Below are positions 24,041 through 35,373 of a DNA stretch of 64,000 bases, in pieces (the stretch's first letter is position 1; each line of letters begins with the position of its first letter). The notes under the pieces are model-generated. The model ran no database searches. It saw only the letters and a list, made by a program, of their open reading frames with translations, and was not told where the DNA came from. A program made the position numbers and the translations under genes. Source of the DNA: Eleginops maclovinus (lineage: Eukaryota > Chordata > Actinopteri > Perciformes > Eleginopidae). The stretch is taken from assembly GCF_036324505.1 (NCBI RefSeq), contig NC_086360.1, positions 6,803,226 to 6,867,225 on the forward strand. Direction: 5' to 3'.

Positions 24041-25563
24041 CAATGATGATCGGCAAAAAAAAGTTGTTGAGCTGCACAAATTAGGAAATGGATATAAGAA
24101 AGTCTCAAAACAGTCGAAATGCCCATTTCCAATATCAGGGCAATAATTAAGAAGCATCAAGCAACAGGAGAGTAAAGAATCAGCCTGGAAGAGGGCGTGT
24201 GTGTACATTGACACCACACACCGTGAGGAGGATGGTTCGACTGGCAAAAGTATCTCCAAGGATCACAACTGGAGAATTGCAGAGGTCAGTTGAGTCTTGG
24301 GGTCAGAAAGTTTCCATAACGACCATCAGACGCCATCTTCATCACCACAAGTTGTTTGGGAGGGTTGCCAGGAAAAAAACATTGCTTTCAATCAACAACA
24401 AACTAAAGTGTCTACAGTTTGCCAAACGTAACTGGGACTTGGAATGGGACAGGGTTATATGGTCAGATGAGACCATAGAGCTTTTTGACAACAAACGTCA
24501 AAGGTGGGTTTGGCATAGACAGAAAGATAGACATATAGAAAAGCACCTCATACCCACTGTGAAGTATGCTGGTGCATCTTTGCTGCTGTGTGTCAGGGTT
24601 GTAGTAAAGGACCCAAATGCAGTGAAACAGAGGGAATCAAGTATTGGGGTTTAACAAAAGGTGAGCTTTATTTAACAAAAGCTGTAACAACAAAACTCAA
24701 AAAATGGTGCGAGCCGGCACGATCATCAAAAGTAAAAGTAGCAAACAAAAATTCAATCAAACCAGAAATACAGGAGGGCAGCCAAGAGGAATCCACACAG
24801 GCAGACAGGACAGGGAAACAAACAGAACTGGACCACGAGACCCAGGGACAAACATGGGAATGACGCTGACCGAACACCAGACAAAAGGGAAACAGGGACT
24901 AAATACACATGGGTAATCACAAGACAAGAGACAGCTGGAAGGAGGAGGAGAAACACAGGGGCAACAGTCGAACACAATGACAGAATCAGGCACAGGAGAG
25001 AAACGCAGACAGGAAGTGAAGCTTAACGAGTGACACAAGAGGGAAAATACAATAAAAAACACAACACAAAGACATGACAGACATGAAACAAGGATCATGA
25101 CACTGTGAGGCTGTTTTTCTTCCAAAGGCCCTGGACATCTTGTTAGGATCCATGGTATCATGCACTCAATCAAATACCAGCAGATATTAAATGAAACCTA
25201 AGAGCCTCTGCTCGGAAGCTTAAGATGGGCCGTGGTTGGACCTTCCAGCAGGACAACAATCCGAAGCACACCTCAAAATCTACTCAAAAATGGTTTACTG
25301 ACCACAGAATAAAGACTTTGCCATGGCCATCACAGTCCCCAGACCTAAATCCCATTGAAAATGTTTGGGAGGAGCTGAAGACGAGAGTCCACAAGCGTCA
25401 ACCTCGGAATCTGAAGGATCTGGAGACATTCTGTATGGAAGAATGGTCTCAGATCCCGTGCCATGTGTTCACCAACCTCATCAGGCATTACAGGAGGAGA
25501 CTCAGAGCTGTAATCCTGGCTAAAGGAGGCTGCACAAAATATAAAATGAAGGGGTGCCAATAA
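24041..25563 (+). pseudogene. Tc1-like transposase, interrupted by an LTR
   Basis: The N-terminal helix-turn-helix region is degraded (24041-24190). An open part from 24199 gives VSPRITTGELQRSVESWG, then VIWSDETIELFDNKRQRWVW with the first catalytic Asp; one residue (Lys) is missing from the usual [10 protein letters not shown]. The frame is cut at about 24590 by the nested LTR and resumes at 25103. From 25225 it reads [20 protein letters not shown] (second Asp kept, following Asp changed to Asn) and [15 protein letters not shown] (catalytic Glu). It ends near 25563. It is non-functional because of the insertion and decay. Confidence 0.88.
24591..25102 (-). mobile_element. solo LTR nested in the Tc1 element
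   Basis: The 512-bp insert begins TGTCA and ends TGACA (5-bp inverted ends, the TG...CA form of an LTR). It is flanked by a perfect 5-bp target duplication, CTGTG, at 24586-24590 and 25103-25107. Removing it restores the Tc1 coding order (...gctgctgtgaggctgttttt). On the minus strand an AATAAA signal (plus 24667-24672) lies about 77 bases before the 3' end, as expected for the R region. No internal retrovirus-like genes are present, so recombination between two LTRs left one. I infer a Gypsy-type LTR in minus orientation; the family is not certain. Confidence 0.75.
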
Positions 25564-25772
25564 TTGTGGCACACATGTTCGGGAGAAAATATTTATTAAA
25601 AGTCAACATTATTATTTATTTTAAAATAATTTTACTTCAGTAAAAAGGTTAGATTTCTGTTAATATTTTCAATGAAATATAATGAGGAAAAACAATAAAG
25701 ACATCTTTTTCAACTTCTTTTGCTCATTTTTACCAAAGTTTTTTTACCAAACTAATTCTGGAGGGCACTGTA

Positions 25773-27783
25773 GGTGTTGTGTTGTGTTTTTAAAGCCCAT
25801 CAGTTGCATCCAGTAGCACATTGTTGCTGAGCATGCTCAGTGACATTTGCCTGACATGGAGCTCTCCAGGTATCCAAAATGTAGTTTTTATGTTATTTTA
25901 AATTAAATACACCAGACAGTTTCAGTGTACTAATGAAATATATTGTCCGAAATAAGAGTATGGCTCTGGAGTGTTTATGGTTGGCAACAGCAATACAGCA
26001 CAGTGCTGTGCATGAATGGAGTTTTTTCAGTTAAAATGAAACACAAAAACCCCCTAAAGGTCATATCACTCCTGGTGCAATGGCTCTGGTTTCAGCAGAC
26101 CTTGGGAAGTGTTGGTTCAAAGTAGTAGCATTTTTTAATACAAAATTGCAGCAAAAGAATAGATCATAGACCTGATTAGTTGAAGTCAGAAAGTCTGAAA
26201 TAGATCATGATAGACAGATGCTTCATCCAATCACCTTCCATGTATTTATGGTGTAACAAACTATCTGGTGCGTTCATTGACACCATTCCTCTATTGGTCT
26301 TGAATTGAGTATTGGTGTTTCTGAAGGCCAGACACATAATTCCTACCCTTTTCATATTCACTATGAAAGAAGGCATCTGCATTTGTAAACATTTTTTACT
26401 CATTTGTTCACTTTTTTCTTGAGTTTCCCACCTGTCTGTATGGTGATATTCATTGCTGTAAACCCTCATTCAGGTGCCTCCCACGCGTAACCAGTCATTA
26501 TTCTATACCCCGCGGTGTTGTTGCTATCGCCTCCCGCCTGCCTGTTCTTCCTGATTCGCTCTGAACGCTTCAGCGACTTTACTTCCATTTTACAATCACA
26601 CGTTCATGCGATATGCTGTATCTTAAAAGATCCTCGCCTTGTAAAGGAGCTCCACAGGGACACACGCTAATTTACTTTAGCTTCGGAAAGTGGTCGAGGG
26701 GATGGGAGCATTAAAGGTCGTCGATGACTCCTAGTGACAGCCAGAGAGTAAGTGTGCAGGCAACTGAACCTGAAGCTCTGCTGGGGCCCGGACCCCCTGA
26801 TGTTCTGCTAGTAGCTGTACAAGCCACTGTCATCGGTGCAGTGTGTCAGTGACTGATTCAAAGGCAAATGGCTTTACATAATTGATCACCCGGGTCACTG
26901 TGGCTGTGGATTATAACCATGTCTACATTCTTTGATTTCCGTTTGTGTGTTTAGTTGTAATGAAAAACAGCGTCCCTCAAAGAAACATCATGCTCAACAA
27001 GAATATGAATAAAGAATCCTCCTGCAGAGCTCACGCTGCCACCGATGATGTAAATGAGGGCCTTGACTCTTCGCCAGCAATGTGGACAATTAAGCAGTTA
27101 TTAATTATTCAAGAGTGGAAATAATTGATCAGCGAGGTTGAAGTGCCTGCGCATTGTAATAGCATGGGCAGTGTCACATTCACGAGGGACAATTAGCAAC
27201 AGGGGTAATTACACTTACATCCAATTTGTTATACCAGCGCCTTCTAATGCCCCATGTGTACACTACTGTGGGCATGCAGATTTTTTCACAACCCAACAGA
27301 TTTTCCCAGGTTAAAGAAAACAACTTGGACATCCACTTGGAATATTATCAGCTAATTTAATAGCTGTAATCAGTTATATAGAACGGTGCAGTAATGACGT
27401 ATTTTGTGAGCTGACCCGAAAGTCAGCATCACAAGGCCTATCTTGACAAAAAGCTCCTGGATTTCCCAATTGGATTTTGGTATATAACAGAAAGATGTTT
27501 AAGATTGTCAGAAGTTTTGTTCAGCAGGATAATCTCCAAATACTTACACCACTTGAATGTTGAAATGTAATGCAATTGACAAAATAAAAAGTTAATGGTA
27601 GGCTTTAAAAAAAAAAGGAGATCAGAGTCGCACGGCATCGAGTCGCACTGCATCGAGTCAACACCGTTAAGCTAAAGGTGTGCTCGGGTCGGCGTGATGA
27701 CGTATAGTTATTGATTGGGTCACTTGTTTGCAATCGCTGTTTTTATGACACAGACACTTTGGACATTGGACATTAACCTAAAC
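25773..27783. other. unique DNA, possible conserved non-coding block, no gene seen
   Basis: No supported exon. The 26995-27245 stretch is free of repeats, evenly mixed in composition and dense in homeodomain-type ATTA/TAAT cores (cagttattaattattcaag, gacaattagc, gggtaattac). This is the look of a developmental enhancer or other conserved non-coding element, but it is an inference. Confidence 0.4.
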
Positions 27784-27822
27784 CATGAAATGGCCTTTAA
27801 CCATGGTAAAGGCCATTTCATG
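27784..27822. repeat. near-perfect 39-bp palindrome
   Basis: catgaaatggccttta at 27784-27799 is exactly inverted at 27807-27822 (taaaggccatttcatg). The 7-base centre, accatgg, is itself almost palindromic. No transposon ends were recognised around it. Confidence 0.9.
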
Positions 27823-28548
27823 AACTGCTCAAAGCTGATTTCTTTCACAGTCTAGACCAGTTTAACAATCATGGAGCACTATTTTTTTCAGATCTAAGTA
27901 AAGAACCCTGATAATGTCATTGTGATTTCATCTTAGCCGTAGCGTTAGAACTACAAATGTGTGAAACTGGGAAAGGAGTGTAACAAAGACAAGCTAATGT
28001 GTGGCGAGTGTTGCAAACTGGGTTATTTCTCACTACTGCCTTTTGTCTTGGTTTGACCCAACACATTTATATTACCATATTGACTGGTCACCTTGTTTAA
28101 ATGTGTCAGAAATGACCGATTAGTACCTCATTTCCACTTGCCCCATGGTAACATCGAATGATGAACTGAGTCAGAAGATTCTCATCAAAATGTGTCACTG
28201 CTGAAAAGGCGACTGATTAAAATTGGATGGAATCTGCAGGAAATTACTAAAGACTTAAATACAGCACTTTTACAAGTCCAATGTTTAAATGTATGTTTTA
28301 GGTAATACTGTCTGTAAATATTCAATATTGGTAGGATATTGAACTCTTTACAACTCCTCTTGAGATTTGAGATAATAATCTTGTTAATTTTGAATGAATT
28401 ACCCTTTCATTATCCTGTTCAGCGATAATATGACTGATTATATTAAAAGCTCTAGTAGAAGGCCGGTCCTAGCCTTGCTGGTACAGCAAATGTAGCACAA
28501 CAATGACAAATGAATAGTCTGGTTTGTTTGTAATCACCTGAGATGTAT
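27823..28548. other. unique AT-rich DNA, no gene seen
   Basis: Part of this stretch has a diverged copy downstream. The phrases cctcttgagatttgagataataatc (about 28357) and cctcttgggatttgagatgataatc (about 28914), followed by tattaaaagctc and aggcc, show an old duplication of roughly 150 bp placed on either side of the TTAA element at 28549. Confidence 0.45.
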
Positions 28549-28867
28549 TTAAAGAGGCGCTGTTATGTTTTTTTGGATACGCCTCCATTGGACTCTGAAC
28601 ATAGTGACATAACTATGTAACACTTGCGGTTCTATTGGTTAGCCACCCTAACACATTGTATGTGATAGGCTAAGGGGCGGGACATCTCTTAACGGTTGAC
28701 CAATCACAACAGAGCCATCCAGCTAACCAATCAGAGCAGACTGGGCTCTGGTTTCAGACAGAGGGGTAGAGAGGTGCGGCAGCACAGGCATCATTAAAGC
28801 ATGTCACAGTGGAGGTTCAAAATACAAATATGAACCCGAAAATTAGAATAACATGGCCTTTTTTTAA
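28549..28867 (+). mobile_element. TTAA-type non-autonomous element, copy 3 (internally deleted)
   Basis: TTAA is present at both ends (28549-28552 and 28864-28867). The copy starts ttaaagaggcgctgttatg and jumps to the cgcctccattggactc block, so about 110 bases of the 5' part are missing. It keeps the caatcacaacagagcc block and the core gggctctggtttcagacaga (about 28743) and ends aacatggcctttttttaaa. It is non-coding. Confidence 0.8.
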
Positions 28868-31280
28868 AGAAAAGGATCTTCATCAGTGGTGCTTTATTGA
28901 TCTCTTCAGAGTTCCTCTTGGGATTTGAGATGATAATCATGTTATTTCAGAAAAACTAAGCAACATTTTTCTTTTTCTGAATTATGCTTTCATGGTCCCA
29001 TTCAGGAATACAATCACTGATTATATTAAAAGCTCCAGTAGGAGGCCTTCCCACCCCTGCTGGTATAGTATATGTAGCACAATAATTACTAAAACATTAC
29101 AATTCTTGTGAGTTTGTAATTGTAACTGACAGAAGTAGTGCAGGAGTACAATAGTAAACAGTTAACAGAAACATTTGAGGACACATCCAAACAATAGCCA
29201 TATTCACAAATAAACCCTGTTTAGTGCTAATGCAGTATGGATACACATTACAGAAATTGCTAATACAATATTAAATTACTTTAAAATACGTATGTCAATC
29301 AACCATGAATCATTTGAGTCTTCTGAGACACTATGCCTCACAAAAAGAGAAAAATGCATGATATGAGAAAATTAACTGTAGACCTGGTTAACTCAAATTA
29401 AACCTCTTTACTGTCACAGATACAAACTCTTTCTCTCTCTACCCCTCTCTCTCGTTTCTCTCATGATTCATTTCCAATGTGCCCTTTGCAATTAAACCCG
29501 GGGCTTCCTCACTTAAGACAGACAGGCCAGGGGAGGCGGGTGTCAGCTGAGACTATCAGTCATGCATGGACACTGTGCTGTGGCTCTGTGAATGTGATTT
29601 TTAAAAAACAAACAAAGCAGTGCACTGCAAACAACTGCTGGCTGCCACAAACCGACACACACAGGACAGTCAATTATCGGCACAACAGCCGTTTTCTTCG
29701 GTATTGCCTTTCAATCCCTTCCCTTTCACATGGCGTCCTGTCTCTCTTGTCTTTTCCAGTTCCCCCTCCCCTCTCTCTCTGCTATCTCTCATTGACGTTT
29801 CAGCACATTAATTGACTCATTATTCCGATTCGTACTCAGGGAGGGGGAAGGGGCCGTTGATTAACGAAGGCAGATGCCCAGTCTCTGTAGACCGGCCCTG
29901 GATCACTGTTGTTTGTCCCAAACGTTTACATGACTTATTAGAACAGTGAGAGACTATAGGCTGGAAGGAAAATTAACATAAAAATATAGTGACAATGAAA
30001 TGATTGAAAGGATTTATTGACCAATTGGTTTGGGTGTAGATTATTTGTGGAGTAAATTATCAGTCAAAATGTCAATACACTTTGGTCCTAAACTCCAATT
30101 TGTATTTTTCTTTATTGTTTAACAGTTTAAATGTAATATTTATGCTTTCTTACGGAATACAAAAAGCTATTTAAAGACACAGTGAGCTCTTGGAAGCTAT
30201 TATATGATTGATAGAAATGATTACCATTCACTGCATTACAGTGGTGTTAGTTCTTTATCCCTCAGCCTTATCCCTCAGTATGTCTTCTTGTTGTTGTTGT
30301 TCTTCTTCTTCTTCATATATTTACAGTGTGTAGGTAATGTACTTTTGGAGAACGGTACGATGTTCAAACCTACTTTTCTCATAAGAAAGTCACTTGGTCA
30401 CTTGTTTAATTTACTTGGTTTTAATCAGAGACTGTATTTTAATTGGATGATAAGCGTGAATATACTGCAGCAATCTGTGTCCTATAAACATCCGGCAGGT
30501 GTTTGTATGCATGCGTGTTAGTGAATAAATTAAACATTAATTCGTGAATGAATGATATCTGTTCTACATCCACTGACATTTTATAAATCCAGTGTTTCAG
30601 GGCTTTAGTGTAATGTTAAATGAAAATGCTTGCCTGGTTTTTTGCTTACAAAGTCATAGAGAAACAGTATAATAATCATAATATTCTTTTCTTCCCCAAA
30701 TAACATCCACCTCAGCCATTTTTGCAGGAGTGTGTAAGTTCCTCTGAAACCTGGGTCTAGACCTCTGAATTGCAGCCCACACTTCATTTTCTCAGTGATT
30801 GTGGTCAGTCGATCCAATTGGAGATTTGCATGCAGGATTAATGAAGGATTCATTATATTCCTGAATCAGAGACAACAAATGGAAGAAGAACAATTATTGT
30901 TATTATTGTATAGATGAAATAGACACTGGTAGTATTGGTGGTAAAAGGAAAACTTACAGAAATAACTGTTAAATTGACATATTTCTTCGTTCAACAATAC
31001 AAACTTAATGTTAGCTGCTACCAACACCCGCTACCACACTTTGACATTGGAAAAAAAGATTATCACTTGCTTATTTGTCAGCAATCTAACCCTAACCCTG
31101 CAGGAAAAAGGTTTGAATGAAGACAATGTCAAAGTAAAGATGGCACGATTTTCATTCTAAATAGATAATCAATCCAAATTAACCAGATCACCAATTGTCC
31201 CGGTATTTTTTATTTTCTACTCCACGCTTACTTCGAAAATGAAAATCCTCAAAATTGATACATTGTAGCGACCAGAAGCG
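28868..31280. other. unique DNA with simple repeats, no gene seen
   Basis: A short (TTG)n(TTC)n array lies at 30284-30314. A pyrimidine-rich CT stretch lies at 29428-29462. Open frames of 105-112 codons at 29477 and 30204 are low-information and overlap these. Nothing else is recognised. Confidence 0.4.
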
Positions 31281-31694
31281 TATTATTATTATTAATTATT
31301 ATTATTGTTATTAATTATTATTATTAATTATTATTATTGTTATTATTATTATTAATTATTATTATTATTATTGTTATTAATTATTATTATTATTATTATT
31401 ATTCATTATTATTATTGTTATTAATTATTATTATTAATTATTATTATTGTTATTATTATTATTATTATCATTATTATTATTGTTATTAATTATTATTATT
31501 ATTATTATTCATTATTATTATTTATTATTATTATTCATTATTATTATTATTATTATAATTATTATTATTATCATTATTATTATTATAATTATTATTATTA
31601 TCATTATTATTATTATCATTATTATCATTCATTATTATTATTATTATTATTATCATTCATTATTATTATTTATTATTATTATTCATTATTATTA

Positions 31695-31738
<44 letters not shown>

Positions 31739-31746
31739 CATTATTA
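31281..31746. repeat. (TTA)n trinucleotide array with periodic interruptions
   Basis: About 465 bp of TTA/ATT triplets are interrupted by recurring variants (taattatt, gttattaa, tcattatt). This suggests higher-order duplication of blocks inside the array. The long Ile/Leu frame read from it is an artefact of the repeat. Confidence 0.97.
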
Positions 31747-31748
31747 AC

Positions 31749-31755
31749 AGTAGTG

Positions 31756-31840
<85 letters not shown>

Positions 31841-31842
31841 TA
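31749..31842. repeat. (AGT)n trinucleotide array
   Basis: About 31 AGT/GTA triplets with three GTG variants follow the TTA array directly, separated only by aacagt-like sequence. Together they form one compound microsatellite of about 560 bp. Confidence 0.97.
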
Positions 31843-34783
31843 CTGTAATAGTATATTTTAATGAAATTACAGTAATTTCACAATATGGCCTTAATTTGGT
31901 TCCCATATGCGGGTTGTATTATATTTGATACAATGAAGCAGATCATGTAAAAATGAATTCAAATGTAGTCATGACATAAAAACAATTATGTGTTCATATT
32001 TACGAATCAAGACTCAATAATCTAACTCTCTTATATGGTTAATAGATTTGTGACATTGAAATCAAAAGCCAAAATAGATCATGAGTTTATTAAACCCCCA
32101 ATCTCAGCCTCCACCCTCTCTTCATGTCTGTCCTGCGTTGCAGCATAAGATTTTTGGGCCATATCCTAAACCCCATTGTTCCACAGCGACAGCTCAACAT
32201 TTAGCCACCCTGACACTTCCAGTTAGCTACATGCCCAAAGTTTACCTGACACAGGGTGGCCTACTTATTGTCCCTCGCCCCTTTTCTTCTTCTATAACCA
32301 CACCCATCAAATCCACCACCAATCAGTCCCCTCCACCCTTAACCATGCTCATACATCCTATTTGAGAGCATTAGGAGGGAATCAATCATTTGCCGAGGCC
32401 TGCATGTTGTTATAGACGGCCGTACTTCACAGCAAGGGCATCTATCTTCTATCTCCAAGCAGACAGGATAGGGTGGAGGGGCATTTGAGGGAGGGGGGAA
32501 GATATCATGTGTTGAGACCAGGAATTCAAAGTGACGCAAGTTGGAGCTCTGGTGGCCGTTGAGTTTCTCTGACAAACTGACTGAAACACCCCCAGGCTCT
32601 TCTTCCATCTCCCTTCCTCTCTATCTGTCCGTCTCACTTCTTTGATATCTCCTTCGCCCTCCGCCACACTGTTCTGTCATTTAATGCAACTGGAAGTCGA
32701 CGCCATTACTGTTGTAACAGCCAATGGGAGGCTCTGGGAACACACAGTGGCCTGTCTGTCTGTCTCCCCGATGTGTTCTTTAATTGTCTGAAAGTTTGTG
32801 CAGGGATTTTTAGGTAAACACAACCTGCTGTACATGTGTGCTGTGTTAACACCAATCAGTGTGGATCAGAGCTTCATGCTTTAAGGAAAAAGAGTGTGCA
32901 ATTACAATGAAAGATTAAGCAGTAACACGAGAAGAAAGTGCATATGCTGTGGTGTACGAGCATCCTGAGGGTGGTGGGTTTTAACAGAGACTGTCCCACC
33001 TGATCCAAACAGAAAACAGTCAGAGTTTCTGTTTAAAGAAATGTCTAGCTGCAGAATTCCTTGCTGGAGATGGACATATACAATTAGGTAATGTAACATC
33101 CAGCAGCAAAAAATGTGAAATTACCTTATGAGTTGACTAACGTTAGCTACATTTGCTAACATTGAAGTTATTAGCTTAAACTTTAGAATTGTTTTCCTGT
33201 TTCTTTTCAGCTTACATTAATATTAGTTTGCTAACATCATTATCATAGCTAGATAAGATTAGCTATTGTAATGCTTCTTAAAGTTACATTAACTAATTTC
33301 TTGTGACAGGTTGAGTTATATCGAAATATGATAGTAGTGATGTTTATCTCAGTGTTTTTGGTACCTAGGGATTTGGTAATTGATTGATTTTGTGTAAGAA
33401 ACCAATACATTTAAAAAATGTTGGCTTGCTTTCCTTTTTTCTGTTAGCAACAAAGATATCATGTTGTACATTTTAAGCAGAATTTACAGGAAAAAAAAAT
33501 GAATGTAAGGGGGGGTTGACCTGGTGACCTAATTACAGGTAGCTGACAAATCGCAATATGATTAACACAAGCGTAATAAGAACTCACAGCAGACATGACA
33601 CACTGCAAACCAATATAAACGTAAACTTGCTATAAGAATAAGTGAACACACTGTAAGCATAGCACCAGTTAAAATAACTTACTACAATTATAATGAGATG
33701 AATTAACACGGAAATGTGTGCAGTCGCACCAGAGGGAGCTGAAAGTGCCTGTTAATCTGTGTTTGTAATGACGTCATTAGCTCTCAGCTGTTTAAATAGT
33801 TGATTAAGGCCCGTGCAGCTTGCACGCCGACCCCTGACACCCACAACATCTGTTTTGTTTGTGTGGGCTGAAAAGCAGTTGCTCTCACACTGCGCAATAT
33901 GTGCCTTCATAGCAAGGTGACATTAGCTCTGAGAACAACATACCCGCTCTGATTAGCCAAACACTGGAGCGACTGCAAAGGTCTGACTTTTTAATGCAGC
34001 ATTGCTCAGCTGCTGCTGCACTCTGACTCGAGAGATATTGTTTGGGAAAAAGACATGTTTGAATTGCGTTTATGCTTCCTAGGAGAAAAAACTTGTTGGG
34101 TTAGGGCAAAAAGCAAAAATCCTAGTTCTTTATTCCAAAAAAGTCTATTTTAAAAGGTTGTTTGATACTGTCACATATAGTTTCCCCTCTTGTTTCTTCT
34201 TACTAAAGGAGGCCAGATTAATTGCCATGAGAAATGCTGCCTAGCCTTTGTTTCTTTGTTCACCAACGTGACCATATTGGTAAAAACCCCTATGTTAAAC
34301 ATAATGAGACTATTTACATGATAACTTGTGGTTAAAATGCATGCATTTTAAGCACCTTGTAGAGAAACCATGCATGTGAAGTAAAGAGAAACGGTGGGCG
34401 TATACACATTTGTGTGCCTTTAATAGTGCCGCTAAATTGTATAGTTAGAGGAAACTTCAAGTTTCCTTTCTGCCTCTCTCTGTTTTTGTCTATTGCCAAT
34501 AACAACAACAACAACTAGCATCAGCTATTGAAGCTAGCTTACAGTATGTACTAATAGAGTTAGTTTTCTTTGTAATCTGTGGAAAGCAAAATGCTCAAAA
34601 AAAGGGTTAAAATATCCAAGAAAAAAGCTTAACTACAATTTGGAATATACAGCAGCGTGAAGAGACCCCAATAAAAGTCATTTTAGGACATAAATAACAT
34701 TTTGCTTTGCTGCTATTTAGCTAGCATTAGCATATGCTAATGAGTTTGGTTGTTTTGAAGCATAATCTTCCATAGTCGCCACA
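31843..34783. other. unique DNA, no supported gene
   Basis: Frames of 60-94 codons at 32081, 32339 (minus) and 32449 (minus) overlap and lack domains. The segment 33720-34030 is repeat-free with a TGACGTCA site (33768-33775, an exact CRE consensus) and may be regulatory (inference). Confidence 0.4.
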
Positions 34784-34799
34784 CCCCCCCCCCCCCCCC
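34784..34799. repeat. poly(C)16 run
   Basis: Sixteen consecutive C residues lie in a CA-rich context. The minus strand is G16, which can form a quadruplex and is also a common site of assembly length error. Confidence 0.95.
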
Positions 34800-35099
34800 A
34801 TCCCCTTTGCTTTATCTAGGCTTGCAGATGGTGACCTGCTCTAATAATAGTCACCTAAATAGGACATGACTTTCTGACGCACACATATGTTTGGTTGCTG
34901 CTCATTCTCTTTATCTCTCTCTGTGTTTTTAATTTATTTTGCCCATTTGTATTTCACTTTATGTGTTGAAACTCTGGCTGCTCGAGGATCTTCCTCTCTT
35001 GTCCTACGCTCTGACGAGCGACCAGCTCATGCAGAGTGGCCATGGTGCCGATGCCGGGCATGAAACGAAATGTTCTCTTTATCAGCTTGGCATGTCAAC

Positions 35100-35220
35100 A
35101 GAGAGTGGGGGGGTTGAGGGAGGGGAGGGATAGGAGGAAGGGGAGAGACAGAGATATTCATTGAGTACAGAAGAGAGAGTACAGAGGGTAATCCAGAGAG
35201 AAAGAGAGAGAGATCAACAC
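35100..35220. repeat. purine-rich GA/GGA low-complexity tract
   Basis: About 120 bases are almost purely A and G (gggg, gagagaca, gaaagagagagagag). This is a polypurine tract with no coding sense. Confidence 0.85.
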
Positions 35221-35325
35221 ACATGGTCAACTAGCCATGAGCCCGGTCAGGGAAGTCACTTGATAATGCATGTGCACATATACTCTCTTTGCACACATGC
35301 ATCAACACTGCAGCACACATGCATC

Positions 35326-35326
<1 letters not shown>

Positions 35327-35371
<45 letters not shown>
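35327..35371. repeat. (AC)22 microsatellite
   Basis: An uninterrupted AC dinucleotide array of about 45 bases, preceded by two copies of the phrase cacacatgcatcaacac. Confidence 0.98.

Positions 35372-35373
<2 letters not shown>

Larger units (their letters stand above)
23634..25770 (+). mobile_element. complete but decayed Tc1-like transposon
   Basis: The left end cagtgccctccagaattatt begins at 23634 after TA, and the right end ...ctaattctggagggcactg finishes at 25770 before TA, giving the usual TA target duplication. The inverted ends extend about 220 bp inward and end in the phrase gtgccacaattattggcacc on both sides (about 23826 and 25555). Without the nested 512-bp LTR and its 5-bp duplication the element would be about 1.62 kb, a normal Tc1 length. 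The ends differ by many substitutions, so the copy is old. Confidence 0.93.

Noticed and set aside
24588..25173. Several 70-138 codon frames on both strands
   Set aside because: All lie in the nested LTR and show no retroviral or host domain.
31447..31848. 133-codon open frame rich in Ile/Leu/Val
   Set aside because: It is a direct reading of the TTA and AGT triplet arrays, not a gene.
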